The notes beneath the pieces were generated by a model. The model was not told the DNA's origin. It searched no databases and was given only the letters and a program-made list of their open reading frames with translations. A stretch of DNA of 64,000 nucleotides from Thalassotalea euphylliae (GTDB taxonomy: Bacteria > Pseudomonadota > Gammaproteobacteria > Enterobacterales > Alteromonadaceae): NCBI RefSeq assembly GCF_003390375.1, contig NZ_QUOT01000001.1, positions 3,224,001 through 3,288,000 of the forward strand. Reading direction: 5' to 3'. The translations under genes were made by a program, and so were the position numbers. Shown here piece by piece: positions 33,739 through 42,371 of the stretch; position 1 is the first letter of the stretch, and every line of letters begins with the position of its first letter.

Positions 33739-36198
33739 GTGAGCCCAAAAGACCCATTCCTAGAGCGTGAAGCTAATAAATACGAAAAGCCTGTCGCTAG
33801 CCGTGAACACCTGTTAGAACTCATCAAATTATCTGCAGTACCTATGACGTATAGCGCCATCGTTAAAAAGCTAGGTTATGGCAAAGACGAAGATCGCAAA
33901 ATCGGGGTGAAGCGTCGTTTGCGAGCCATGGAAAATGCCGGTCAACTGACGTTCAATAAATTTAAGCAATACGTAATTGCTGATCAAAGTGCCAAGCTGA
34001 CTGGTAGGGTCATTGGCCATCGCGATGGCTACGGTTTCTTTGCTCCAGATACTGGAGGTAAAGACTTTTTTATTTCCTCACATGAAATGCAGCGAGCGAT
34101 CCACGGCGATATTGTTGAAGCGATATTGCTTGACCGTACCGATCGCCAAGGCCGCAAAGAGATTAAAATACTCGATGTCATCGAGCCGCGAAAAGCTGGA
34201 ATTGTAGGTCGCTTTTTTGTTGAAAATCACTTGGCCTTTGTTGTGCCTGATGATGCCCGCATTAACCAAGATATTTTGATTGTGCCCGATGGCAAACTGG
34301 GTGCTCGCCACGGCCAAGTGGTGGTGGTTGAAGTGGTGCAACGTCCGAGCAAGCGCAGTAATGCAGTCGGCAAAGTAATTGAAGTACTGGGCGATCACAT
34401 GGCGCCGGGTATGGAGATAGACATTGCGCTGCGCGAACACGATTTACCACATCAATGGTCGCAAGCGGTAACAGATGAAATAGCTGAGCTTAGCGAAGAA
34501 GTTGAAGAGTCTGCTAAACAAGGGCGTGTCGATATACGCGACTTGCCACTTGTGACCATTGATGGTGAAGACGCACGAGACTTTGATGATGCGGTTTACT
34601 GCGAGCGTAAAAAGTCAGGTGGTTGGCGCTTGTGGGTGGCAATTGCTGATGTCAGTTATTATGTACGCCCAGGTAGTGGCTTAGATGATGAAGCGATTGC
34701 GCGCGGTAATTCGGTGTACTTCCCAAGCCAAGTCATTCCGATGTTGCCAGAAAAGCTTTCCAATGGCTTGTGTTCGCTTAACCCAGATGTTGACCGCCTT
34801 TGTATGGTCTGTGAAATGACCATTAGTGAGCGTGGCAAGCTCTCTGGCAGCAAATTTTATCCAGCGGTAATGCGCTCACACGCACGTTTTACTTACACCA
34901 AAGTGGCAGCCATTTTAGATGGTGACGAAGCTTTGCGTGAACAATATGCTCCGCGCGTTAGTGAATTAGAAGAGTTACACAAGCTTTACACTGCGCTTAA
35001 CGATGCCCGCTTAAATCGCGGTGCGATTGCGTTCGAAACGGAAGAGTCGCGTTTTATCTTTAACGCCGACAAAAAAATTGAAGCCATTTTGCCACTAGTG
35101 CGCAACGACGCGCACAAAATGATTGAAGAGTGCATGATTTTGGCGAATGTCGCCACGGCGAAGTTCGTTGAAAAACACGCGATGCCAGGTTTGTTCCGCG
35201 TGCACGATAAACCTAGTGAAGAGAAGTATAAAAACTTTGTTAGCTATTTAGCTGAATTGGGCATTGCGATGCCGATTTCCCAAGAAGTTGAACCTCGTGA
35301 TTACAGTGATGTGTTAGCAAAAGTGGCTGGCCGCCCCGATCAAGAGCTGATCCAAACCATGCTATTGCGTTCAATGAAACAAGCGGTTTATCAAAGCGAC
35401 AATATTGGTCATTTTGGCTTGGCGTTGCAATCATACAGCCACTTCACTTCACCGATTCGTCGCTACCCTGATTTGGTAATTCACCGCGTTATCAAAGCAA
35501 TTTTAGAAGCACAAGAAAACAACCCAGTGAATGTTGGCTGTTTTAGCTATTCACAAGAGCAAGTTGTCAACTTAGGCGAGCATTGCTCAATGACAGAGCG
35601 CCGCGCAGATGATGCGACCCGTGATGTTGCTGATTGGCTAAAATGTGAATATATGCAAGATCATGTCGGTGATGAATTTACTGGTGTGATTTCAACAGTC
35701 ACCAACTTCGGTATGTTCGTGCGCTTGTCAGACTTACATATTGAAGGCCTAGTGCATATTACTTCGCTTGGCCGCGATTATTATCACTTTGATGACGTTC
35801 GCATGTCCCTGACCGGCGAGAAAACGAATACCCGTTACCATGTTGGCGATGTGTTAAAAGTCCAGGTAGCAGCGGTAAATTTGGATGAGAAGAAAATAGA
35901 TCTGGTCCTTTGCGGTGAAGACGCTGTTATTAAGCGCGCTAAACCCTTACGTGGTGCAAACAAAGGCAGTGCAAACAAAAGTGGTGGTGCGACGAAGGAC
36001 AAGGGCAAGGCAAAATCGACAGGTCGAGGCGGCGTAAGTTACCAACCTGAGCGTAAGGGTGATAAAGCCGCAGGCAAAAAGCCCAAAAAAGCTAAGGCAA
36101 AAAGCGAGCTGCCCAAAAAGGAAAAGTCAAAAGCGGAAAAACGTAAGGCGAGAAAATCTCGACCTGGCAAAAATGCCCGCAAGCGCGCTAAGCAATAG
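33739..36198 (+). CDS. rnr: Ribonuclease R
   Basis: 819-residue 3'-5' exoribonuclease that degrades structured RNA. Order: winged-helix start (about 20-90), two cold-shock domains, RNB catalytic domain with IDGEDARDFDDAV (about 273-285) carrying the metal-binding aspartates, an S1 domain (about 645-730) and a lysine-rich tail typical of RNase R. The start is GTG at 33739 (MSPKDPFLEREANKY, like E. coli). An ATG two bases upstream is followed directly by TGA in its own frame. rlmB follows, as in E. coli. Confidence 0.97.
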   Translation: MSPKDPFLEREANKYEKPVASREHLLELIKLSAVPMTYSAIVKKLGYGKDEDRKIGVKRRLRAMENAGQLTFNKFKQYVIADQSAKLTGRVIGHRDGYGFFAPDTGGKDFFISSHEMQRAIHGDIVEAILLDRTDRQGRKEIKILDVIEPRKAGIVGRFFVENHLAFVVPDDARINQDILIVPDGKLGARHGQVVVVEVVQRPSKRSNAVGKVIEVLGDHMAPGMEIDIALREHDLPHQWSQAVTDEIAELSEEVEESAKQGRVDIRDLPLVTIDGEDARDFDDAVYCERKKSGGWRLWVAIADVSYYVRPGSGLDDEAIARGNSVYFPSQVIPMLPEKLSNGLCSLNPDVDRLCMVCEMTISERGKLSGSKFYPAVMRSHARFTYTKVAAILDGDEALREQYAPRVSELEELHKLYTALNDARLNRGAIAFETEESRFIFNADKKIEAILPLVRNDAHKMIEECMILANVATAKFVEKHAMPGLFRVHDKPSEEKYKNFVSYLAELGIAMPISQEVEPRDYSDVLAKVAGRPDQELIQTMLLRSMKQAVYQSDNIGHFGLALQSYSHFTSPIRRYPDLVIHRVIKAILEAQENNPVNVGCFSYSQEQVVNLGEHCSMTERRADDATRDVADWLKCEYMQDHVGDEFTGVISTVTNFGMFVRLSDLHIEGLVHITSLGRDYYHFDDVRMSLTGEKTNTRYHVGDVLKVQVAAVNLDEKKIDLVLCGEDAVIKRAKPLRGANKGSANKSGGATKDKGKAKSTGRGGVSYQPERKGDKAAGKKPKKAKAKSELPKKEKSKAEKRKARKSRPGKNARKRAKQ

Positions 36199-36322
36199 CT
36201 TCATATGGCAGTGTCGCTGGCTGCTAGGTGACAAGCGCTAAGCGGAAATTAGCTAAGCCAAAATATTTAGTTAACATCATTTAATTAACAAACACTTAAG
36301 ACATTAGAATTTAATAAGTCTA

Positions 36323-36355
36323 ATGGCAAAGAAATGGTAAAAGAATGGCAAAAGA
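36323..36355. repeat. Three copies of an 11-base unit across the rlmB start
   Basis: ATGGCAAAGAA (36323), ATGGTAAAAGA (36334) and ATGGCAAAAGA (36345) follow one another; each starts with ATG. Because 11 is not a multiple of three, the ATGs lie in three different frames. The first opens a 5-codon frame ending at 36340, the second an 11-codon frame. Confidence 0.8.
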
Positions 36356-37097
36356 AGAAATTGTTTTAGGTATCCACGCGGTTAACGCGCTTATTAAACG
36401 CTCACCTGAGCGATTTGTTGAAATGTGGTTACTAAAAGGGCGTGATGATGAGCGCTTATTACCCATTATCAACTTGGCGCGAAAATATGGAATTCCTGTG
36501 CAATTGGTGCATCGTAAAGTGCTCGACGACAAAAGCGATGGCGAGCAACATCAAGGGGTAGTAGCACGCGTTAAGCCAGGAAAAACCTATACTGAAAATG
36601 ATTTGGAAGACATTTTAAGCGAAGCTGAGCGCAACGACGAGTCACCATTTTTACTGATCCTTGATGGCGTAACTGACCCGCATAATTTAGGCGCTTGTTT
36701 GCGCAACGCCGATGCCGCGGGCGTTCAGGCGATCATTGTGCCAAAAGACAAAGCGGCGCGTATTACGGCAACAGTGCGCAAAGTTGCTGTTGGTGCGGCG
36801 GAAACTGTGCCGTTAGTTCAGGTTACTAATTTAGCACGTACCATGAAGCAATTGCAGCAAATGGGTGTGTGGATTATCGGTACGGCTGGTGAAACGGATA
36901 CTTGCTTGTACGATGTTAAGCTCGATGGCCCAATGGCACTGGTGATGGGCGCGGAAGGAAAAGGGATGCGTCGTTTAACGCGCGAGCATTGCGATCAGCT
37001 TGTTAAGCTGCCAATGGCAGGCAGTGTTTCTAGTTTAAATGTGTCGGTAGCAACGGGTATTTGTTTGTTTGAAATTGTCCGCCAGCGCCGAGCATAG
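36345..37097 (+). CDS. rlmB: 23S rRNA (guanosine-2'-O)-methyltransferase RlmB
   Basis: 250-residue SPOUT enzyme that methylates G2251 in the peptidyl-transferase loop. It has the N-terminal L30e-like substrate-binding part (GIHAVNALIKRSPERF), then FLLILDGVTDPHNLGACLR, LVMGAEGKGMRRLTREHCD, and the knot motif LPMAGSVSSLNVSVATGI. I chose the third of three ATGs spaced by 11 bases (36323, 36334, 36345), since only it continues into the protein. Confidence 0.97.
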   Translation: MAKEEIVLGIHAVNALIKRSPERFVEMWLLKGRDDERLLPIINLARKYGIPVQLVHRKVLDDKSDGEQHQGVVARVKPGKTYTENDLEDILSEAERNDESPFLLILDGVTDPHNLGACLRNADAAGVQAIIVPKDKAARITATVRKVAVGAAETVPLVQVTNLARTMKQLQQMGVWIIGTAGETDTCLYDVKLDGPMALVMGAEGKGMRRLTREHCDQLVKLPMAGSVSSLNVSVATGICLFEIVRQRRA

Positions 37098-37126
37098 TCT
37101 GATTTAGTAGTGTCCAAGCCACAATA

Positions 37127-37171
37127 AAAAACGCCAGCCTGATTTGTAAATCAGGCTGGCGTTTTTTTTTG
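37127..37171 (+). terminator. Terminator of rlmB
   Basis: Perfect 16-base stem (AACGCCAGCCTGATTT with its complement) around GT, followed by nine or more T residues. Confidence 0.93.
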
Positions 37172-37202
37172 TTTCAAGAGCTTCGAGCACAGAGCTTAGA
37201 GC

Positions 37203-38483
37203 TTAAAGCGGCATTACCTTGTCATTAATTTTTAGCTGACCTTGTGCAAAGCTAGCGGTAAAACTCAGCTTACCTTCATCTTTTGTTAATAAGCCTTGCT
37301 GTACATAGCCATCAATCATTGGCGATAGGCCAAGTTGTTGGAAGAAAGCTTCTGGGCCAGCGCCATTAGCCTCTAGATTCATAGCCGCAACGACTGACAT
37401 GGGGTTGTTGATATCGACCAAGTCTTTATTGATGTCTAGTTTAGCTTTGGATGCTAATTTACCATGTTCAGTTACAACACTAAATTCTTCGATGGCGATT
37501 TCTGGGCTGTGGTCAAGCATCGCCATAGCAGTTGGAATTAGGCTAGCTAAAGCCTGTTGGGTTGCTACTGATTGCGGATCACCGTTAAACGATTGCGACG
37601 CGCGATTAAGTGCTTGAATTGCTTTAATATCAAGGTTACGTATCGCAACTACTAGGTTGCTTTCAGTCACTTTTTTGTCCATGGCTGTGATCTCATCTGC
37701 GCCATAAGTTAATGTTAGATCGAGTAGGTCATCGTGCTCTGTGGTATTACCCTCAATATACATATTGTTAATCGCCAACGACTGGCCGTTTGCTTTGTTA
37801 TCAAATGAAAAGCGTTCAACACTGACACTGAAGTCGCCAACTGAAACAGCATCACCTGAATACATATCTCCAGCAATTAGAGTTTGATCTAATTTGAAAG
37901 TTAACGGCAGTACTTCAAGGGCTTTTCCTTGGCCTTTAATTGACAGCCCTTGCCAAACATATTCACCCGTTAATGTGTCGCCACTTAAAGTGAACTCGCC
38001 AAGCGATGGTCTGATATTAACTGACTGGTCGACTTCGTCGATATCAAAGGCAAGCGTTTCAAGCCTAGTCGAATAGTTTCCTAACCAAGATAGTACAGAG
38101 CTTATTTTGATGTTTTGATTGAGCTGTTCAACAATTTGGGGCTGAGCGGCGAAAAGGGGAATATCGAAACTTGCTTTCGATTTTACCAATGAAAGTTGTA
38201 GCCCGCTGGTAGAAATGTTGACAGGACCAAAGGTTAACGACTCTGTTAATACCAGATCAACTGTTGGCATTTCAGGTGCTTGCGTAGCAATTGATAAGGT
38301 TGTTACTGCTTCGCCACCAAACCAGTTACGAGTAAATTGATAGTCTTTAACAGCAATAGCTGGATTTTTTTCTATCGAAGCAATGGTGTTTTGGTGGTAA
38401 GTCTGAAATGAGTTGCCAACAAAGTAGGGCAGTATGAGGCAGCCAGTTATTGCGATGGCTGCGCCTATGCTCGCTTTTTTCAT
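37203..38483 (-). CDS. DUF945 (YdgA-like) protein
   Basis: 426 residues from the ATG at 38483 (the 21 codons before it have no signal sequence logic, whereas MKKASIGAAIAITGCLILPYF is a clean export or anchor helix). The rest is a long, mostly beta periplasmic domain of the YdgA/DUF945 family, with a typical AsmA-like alternating pattern. Its work is unknown; E. coli YdgA is linked to the cell envelope. Convergent with rlmB; no operon partner. Confidence 0.8.
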   Translation of the reverse strand: MKKASIGAAIAITGCLILPYFVGNSFQTYHQNTIASIEKNPAIAVKDYQFTRNWFGGEAVTTLSIATQAPEMPTVDLVLTESLTFGPVNISTSGLQLSLVKSKASFDIPLFAAQPQIVEQLNQNIKISSVLSWLGNYSTRLETLAFDIDEVDQSVNIRPSLGEFTLSGDTLTGEYVWQGLSIKGQGKALEVLPLTFKLDQTLIAGDMYSGDAVSVGDFSVSVERFSFDNKANGQSLAINNMYIEGNTTEHDDLLDLTLTYGADEITAMDKKVTESNLVVAIRNLDIKAIQALNRASQSFNGDPQSVATQQALASLIPTAMAMLDHSPEIAIEEFSVVTEHGKLASKAKLDINKDLVDINNPMSVVAAMNLEANGAGPEAFFQQLGLSPMIDGYVQQGLLTKDEGKLSFTASFAQGQLKINDKVMPL

Positions 38484-38907
38484 GATAATTCCCTTATAAA
38501 ACATTCCTTGGTATGCAAACGTGTAAGTTTTGCAAACAGGCAACAACAGTACGACAAAAACATAGTTTAGGCAAACAAAAATCTAGTGCTTTCATGGGCT
38601 TGTAGATTTCATTAACGGCTCAAATATCATACTTGCCTCTAAACTCGGCAGGGTGAAAATCACTCAAGCTCAGTTCATTATCTGAACACGCCAATGCATT
38701 GGGCGTTATCCGCTGAATGTTTCACTATTTGTGGGGTGTAATATCTAAGCCCATTTAGTAGATTTATATAGGGAATAATGGCTTGGTGATGTGATTTATC
38801 GCTGAACTTTCACGGCATATGCCTTACTATTCATGTCAGTTTTAAATTTGATATTGAAATAATTAGTGGCCTAAGTATTCAGGTTATTAAGTTACTGGGA
38901 ATAATTG
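38484..38907. other. Divergent gap between DUF945 and SDR genes
   Basis: 424 bases without a gene. A weak hairpin ACGCC-N9-GGCGT at 38688-38706 with GTTATC after it resembles half of an integron attC site, but the other core site and the length are wrong. I see nothing else certain. Confidence 0.4.
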
Positions 38908-39690
38908 ATGAAGAAAATATTAATTACTGGCGCGGCAACTGGCTTTGGTCGCGAAACCGCTATCGCATTGGCAAAACGAGGTCATCAAGTTATCGCTGCA
39001 ACTTACGATGAAAATCAAGCAGAGTCGCTAACTGAATTTTCAAAATCGCAAAACGTTGAGCTTCAAATTATTAAGCTTGATATAACTAATCCTGATGATG
39101 TCGAACAGGTAAAATCGTTCGATCTTGATGTGTTAATCAATAATGCCGGTATCGGTGAAGGTGGCGCGTTAGTGGAAGTGCCATTAGAACGCATTCGTAA
39201 CAACCTTGAAACCAACGTGATTGGTACGATTGCTATGATTCAAGCGGCAGCTCCAAAAATGATGGCTAAGAAAAAAGGTACCATTATTATTGTTACGTCG
39301 TTAGTTGGTCGTATTCCATTGCCATTCTTGTCGCCTTATTCGATGACTAAGTTCGCGCTAGAAAGTGCGGGCGCTGGTTTGTCAGAAGAGTTGGCACCAT
39401 TTGGAGTTAATGTTTCTATGATTGAGCCAGGTCCATACGGTACTGGCTTTAACGAAGCCAATATGGAGAAGAAATTCTCTTGGATGAAACCTGATTCGCT
39501 TTATAGCGATCACAAAGATTATATTGCCGAAGTAGAGCAAAAGTCAGTGTTAAATATGCAGAACGACAATATTCAACCTGTTATTGATGCTATGGTTAAA
39601 GCCGCCGAGCACGACAAGCCTAAACTGCGCTATGCTGTGCCTAAGTGGATGGGACTAGCCGTTAATGTAATGCGTGGTTTTGGTAAATAA
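38908..39690 (+). CDS. Short-chain dehydrogenase/reductase
   Basis: 260 residues with a classical SDR fold: cofactor loop TGAATGFG (7-14), NNAG motif (INNAGIGEGG near 83), catalytic Ser131, Tyr144 and Lys148 (YSMTK). It reduces or oxidises an alcohol/carbonyl with NAD(P)(H). The substrate is unknown; the sequence GRIPLPFLSPYSMTKFAL fits the broad 'classical' group only. ATG at 38908 chosen over a TTG one codon earlier. A terminator follows. Confidence 0.93.
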   Translation: MKKILITGAATGFGRETAIALAKRGHQVIAATYDENQAESLTEFSKSQNVELQIIKLDITNPDDVEQVKSFDLDVLINNAGIGEGGALVEVPLERIRNNLETNVIGTIAMIQAAAPKMMAKKKGTIIIVTSLVGRIPLPFLSPYSMTKFALESAGAGLSEELAPFGVNVSMIEPGPYGTGFNEANMEKKFSWMKPDSLYSDHKDYIAEVEQKSVLNMQNDNIQPVIDAMVKAAEHDKPKLRYAVPKWMGLAVNVMRGFGK

Positions 39691-39722
39691 AGGCTCTAAT
39701 AAAAACAACCTTTCCCTGCGAC

Positions 39723-39755
39723 AAAGCCGTTTAACAAGAAGCGGCTTTTATTTTT
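39723..39755 (+). terminator. Terminator of the SDR gene
   Basis: Arms AAAGCCG and CGGCTTT around a 12-base loop that pairs in part, then TTATTTTT. Confidence 0.72.
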
Positions 39756-40012
39756 GCCTGAAGTTTTTGGCGAGCGTTTGCAGTTGGGCTAAGCAAGCTA
39801 GCAACAGTAACTCTTCCCAATTTTGTACACAAATACTTTTAATTGGCAGCGCTCCCTATTATCCTTACAAAGTTTGTGGCATTGAAAAGGATTTTATGCT
39901 GAACACTTTATTACATCGTGCGACCCTTGAGTGTAGCTTTGCAAGTTGTCATAGCTGCCCTAGTGATTGCACCAGTATCGATGCATTAGCAGCCTCAATT
40001 GGCTGCTTTTTT
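39756..40012 (+). ncRNA. Candidate small transcript between two terminators
   Basis: No gene is expected here, yet a second plus-strand terminator (39987-40012) follows the SDR terminator by about 240 bases. It needs a transcript of its own to end. This can be a small RNA, or a message for a short cysteine-rich peptide that starts at the ATG at 39896 (AAGGA upstream) with Cys-x4-Cys-x2-Cys-x3-Cys; that frame, however, reads through the terminator. I found no clear promoter. The boundaries given are those of the interval, not of a mapped RNA. Confidence 0.35.
39987..40012 (+). terminator. Rho-independent terminator without an assigned gene
   Basis: Stem GCAGCC / GGCTGC around TCAATT, followed by six T residues. 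It works only on the plus strand. It lies just before the GGDEF gene. Confidence 0.78.
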
Positions 40013-40047
40013 AGATCTCACCTTGTTAGTCAAATAGGTAGCTATAA

Positions 40048-41157
40048 GTGACTTCAAATAATTCGTCGGCAACTACTCAAGTGATTGAGCAAGTTGAGCA
40101 AGATATTGAACGACGTTCACTTAACGGATGTTATATCTATTTATTAGGCTGGCTAGCGATAGGAATTGGCACTGATTTTTATCGCGAGCAGAGCGAATGG
40201 TTTTATGGCATTGCTGGCGCATTATTATTGCTCGGCGCTTTTCGTATTGTCTTTTACTTTAGCTCGAAATCACTAAAGCAATATAGCCATAAAGTTTGGT
40301 GGTTATTGTTGCGTGCAAGTGTGCTGCTGCCCTGTCTTATTTTCAGCTCTGTATTCGCGCTCTCTATGTTGCTACCAAAATTTGAGCCTTTGTTTATCTA
40401 CGTCTTTATGACGATATTTGCGTTAGTAAGTAGTGGAACGGTGACCTATTCCCTAGATAAGTCTTTGTACACTAGTTACCTAGCATCAAATACGGTGATT
40501 CCAATTATCACTGTGGTGCTAATGTCGGACTCTGTAGTGGCTCAACTTGAAGTTGGTATGCTGTTTTTTTACAGCATTTATATGTTATTTCAAGGGCGAC
40601 AGTTGAACAAAGAATACCTAGAAAAATTAACTCAGAAGCAAACCTTAAAAGAGCTATCAATAAAAGATGCGTTAACCGGCATATATAACCGCCGCCACTT
40701 TGATCAGTACCTAGCACATGCATGGGATGCAAATATGCGCCGCCAAACAACCTTGTCGATTGTAATTGTTGATATTGATTACTTTAAGAAAGTGAATGAT
40801 CGGTATGGTCATCCTGCGGGTGACGAAACTATTAAGCACATTGCCAGCGCGATGAAGTCAACATTCCAACGAGATACCGATATTGTTGCGCGTATAGGGG
40901 GGGAAGAGTTTGCGGTTATCGTTACTGGTACCGAGCAAACTGACGTGTTTAACCTAGTAGAAGCGCTACGTGAAGAGATCAGTTCCTCGACGATTTATTT
41001 TAATCAACATGACTTTTCAGTCTCCGTGAGTGCAGGAATTTATTCATTAGTACCTGGTCAACAAAGCAGCGCCAGTAATTTGATGAGCGGCGCCGATAAG
41101 GCACTTTATCAAGCGAAAGCTAATGGTCGAAACTGCACGGTAATTAATAAGGGTTAG
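40048..41157 (+). CDS. Membrane-bound diguanylate cyclase
   Basis: 369 residues. The first half has about six hydrophobic helices (roughly 25-195), an integral-membrane sensor of unassigned type, then a short linker and a GGDEF domain with GGEEF at 284-288 and an inhibitory RDTD at 275-278. The residues around KDALTGIYNRRHFD and VDIDYFKKVNDRYGHPAGD are intact, so activity is likely. GTG start, with TAGGTAG upstream. Not in an operon: terminators lie before it, and the rpsF promoter follows. Confidence 0.92.
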   Translation: MTSNNSSATTQVIEQVEQDIERRSLNGCYIYLLGWLAIGIGTDFYREQSEWFYGIAGALLLLGAFRIVFYFSSKSLKQYSHKVWWLLLRASVLLPCLIFSSVFALSMLLPKFEPLFIYVFMTIFALVSSGTVTYSLDKSLYTSYLASNTVIPIITVVLMSDSVVAQLEVGMLFFYSIYMLFQGRQLNKEYLEKLTQKQTLKELSIKDALTGIYNRRHFDQYLAHAWDANMRRQTTLSIVIVDIDYFKKVNDRYGHPAGDETIKHIASAMKSTFQRDTDIVARIGGEEFAVIVTGTEQTDVFNLVEALREEISSSTIYFNQHDFSVSVSAGIYSLVPGQQSSASNLMSGADKALYQAKANGRNCTVINKG

Positions 41158-41230
41158 GCTTAGCTAACGCCAATAGTTAGTGAGTTGTTGTCTATACGGT
41201 AATTAACACGCGTTTTTTCTCGCGCCGTAC

Positions 41231-41259
41231 TTGCCTTCCTTGGTTATTTTCCCTACAAT
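41231..41259 (+). promoter_or_regulatory. Promoter of the rpsF operon
   Basis: TTGCCT (41231-41236) and TACAAT (41254-41259) with 17 bases between, about 90 bases before rpsF. Confidence 0.65.
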
Positions 41260-41289
41260 ACGCGACCTTAAATCAGCCGCAAGTTTTGT

Positions 41290-41352
41290 TCCTTGCCTCA
41301 ACACTGGTGTTGGCTGAGCCAGATACGAGGCTACAACCGTAAGGAGCTCGTA
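41290..41352 (+). promoter_or_regulatory. Likely S6:S18 autoregulatory leader of rpsF
   Basis: The rpsF leader folds into an outer stem (GCCTC with GAGGC) holding a hairpin (CAACAC/GTGTTG), followed by ACCGTAAGGAG at the ribosome site. An RNA motif with a CCG triplet near the rpsF ribosome site, bound by the S6:S18 complex, is known in bacteria. The CCG here and the setting fit, but I judged the fold by eye. Confidence 0.5.
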
Positions 41353-41751
41353 ATGCGTCATTACGAAATCGTATTTATGGTTCACCCTGATCAGAGTGAA
41401 CAAGTACCTGGCATGATCCAGCGTTACTCAGACATGATCACAGCTGCTGAAGGCTCAATCACACGTCTTGAAGACTGGGGTCGTCGTCAATTAGCTTACC
41501 CAATCAACAAACTACACAAGGCACACTACGTTTTAATGAACGTTGAAGCGCCTCAGTCAGTTATTGATGAATTAGAAACTTCTTTCCGTTACAACGACGT
41601 GGTTCTACGTAACATGATCATGCGCACTAAAGGCGCGGTAACTGAAGCGTCTCCTATGGCGACTGCTAAAGATGACCGTCGCGAAGCTAAGAAAGAGGTT
41701 ACTGAAAAGCCAGCTGAAGCTCCTAAGAAAGAAGAAGCTGCTGCTGAATAA
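41353..41751 (+). CDS. rpsF: Ribosomal protein S6 (bS6)
   Basis: 132 residues: MRHYEIVFMVHPDQSEQVPGMI, RLEDWGRRQLAYPINKLHKAHY and an acidic, lysine/alanine/glutamate-rich tail as in E. coli bS6. The ATG at 41353 is preceded by AAGGAG at 41341-41346. It binds S18 in the small subunit and starts the operon with priB, rpsR and rplI. E. coli S6 has glutamates added by RimK; the tail here has Glu at its end too. Confidence 0.98.
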   Translation: MRHYEIVFMVHPDQSEQVPGMIQRYSDMITAAEGSITRLEDWGRRQLAYPINKLHKAHYVLMNVEAPQSVIDELETSFRYNDVVLRNMIMRTKGAVTEASPMATAKDDRREAKKEVTEKPAEAPKKEEAAAE

Positions 41752-41761
41752 TTAGTAATCC

Positions 41762-42064
41762 GTGACTAACAGCTTCGTTCTTGTTGGTAATGTGGCAAGC
41801 TCACTGAAATTATCAACTAGCCCTGCGGGGGTTCACCACTGTCAGTTTAGTATCGAACATCGTTCAATCCAGGTTGAAGATGGCTTAAGCCGACAAGCAT
41901 TCGTTAGAATGAAAGTGGTCGCAACAGGCGAATGGTCACAACGATTAGCAAGTGAATTAATTGAGGGCATGCAAATTCAAGTGACAGGTTTTATTAACCG
42001 TCATGAGTCAAGAACCGGAAATCCAGTACTTGCCTTGCATGCTCAACAGATTGAAATGATTTGA
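41762..42064 (+). CDS. priB: Primosomal replication protein PriB
   Basis: 100-residue OB-fold protein that binds single-stranded DNA and PriA during replication restart. Matches the family from MTNSFVLVGNV to the end (ALHAQQIEMI), with H-C-Q-F-x-I-E-H-R-S as in E. coli. GTG start, 10 bases after rpsF. Position between rpsF and rpsR is the normal one. Confidence 0.95.
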   Translation: MTNSFVLVGNVASSLKLSTSPAGVHHCQFSIEHRSIQVEDGLSRQAFVRMKVVATGEWSQRLASELIEGMQIQVTGFINRHESRTGNPVLALHAQQIEMI

Positions 42065-42126
42065 TTCGATGATTGTTTAATTGAGTGTTTGCTCAGTAAG
42101 CAACATCAATGATTAGGAGAAATCCC

Positions 42127-42354
42127 ATGTCACGTTTTTTTAGACGTCGTAAGTTCTGCCGCTTCTCAGCGGAAGGTGCTGCGCAAATCGATTACAAAGA
42201 TATCGCAACACTAAAAAACTACATCACTGAAAGTGGTAAAATCGTACCTAGCCGTATCACTGGTACAAGTGCTAAATACCAACGCCAACTAGCTACTGCT
42301 ATCAAGCGTGCACGTTACTTAGCACTATTACCATACACTGATTTACACAAGTAA
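42127..42354 (+). CDS. rpsR: Ribosomal protein S18 (bS18)
   Basis: 75 residues, basic; FFRRRKFCRFSAEGAAQIDY, then PSRITGTSAKYQRQLATAIKRAR, the conserved S18 core. The ATG at 42127 follows TTAGGAGAAATCCC. An in-frame start six codons earlier lies inside the ribosome site and is rejected. Confidence 0.98.
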   Translation: MSRFFRRRKFCRFSAEGAAQIDYKDIATLKNYITESGKIVPSRITGTSAKYQRQLATAIKRARYLALLPYTDLHK

Positions 42355-42371
42355 CCTAAAGGGGCATTAAG

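Noticed and set aside
34078..34440. 120-codon minus-strand frame within rnr
   Set aside because: Shadow of the well-conserved RNase R reading frame.
38681..38710. attC-like hairpin with GGGCGTTATC
   Set aside because: The second core site is missing and the stem is far shorter than in attC sites; no integrase or cassettes nearby.
39674..40051. 125-codon plus-strand frame after the SDR gene
   Set aside because: It starts inside the SDR gene and runs through two terminators; the composition is not protein-like overall. Only the interval itself is kept as a possible small transcript.
41203..41403. 66-codon minus-strand frame over the rpsF leader
   Set aside because: Antisense to the rpsF promoter, leader and start; no likeness to a protein.
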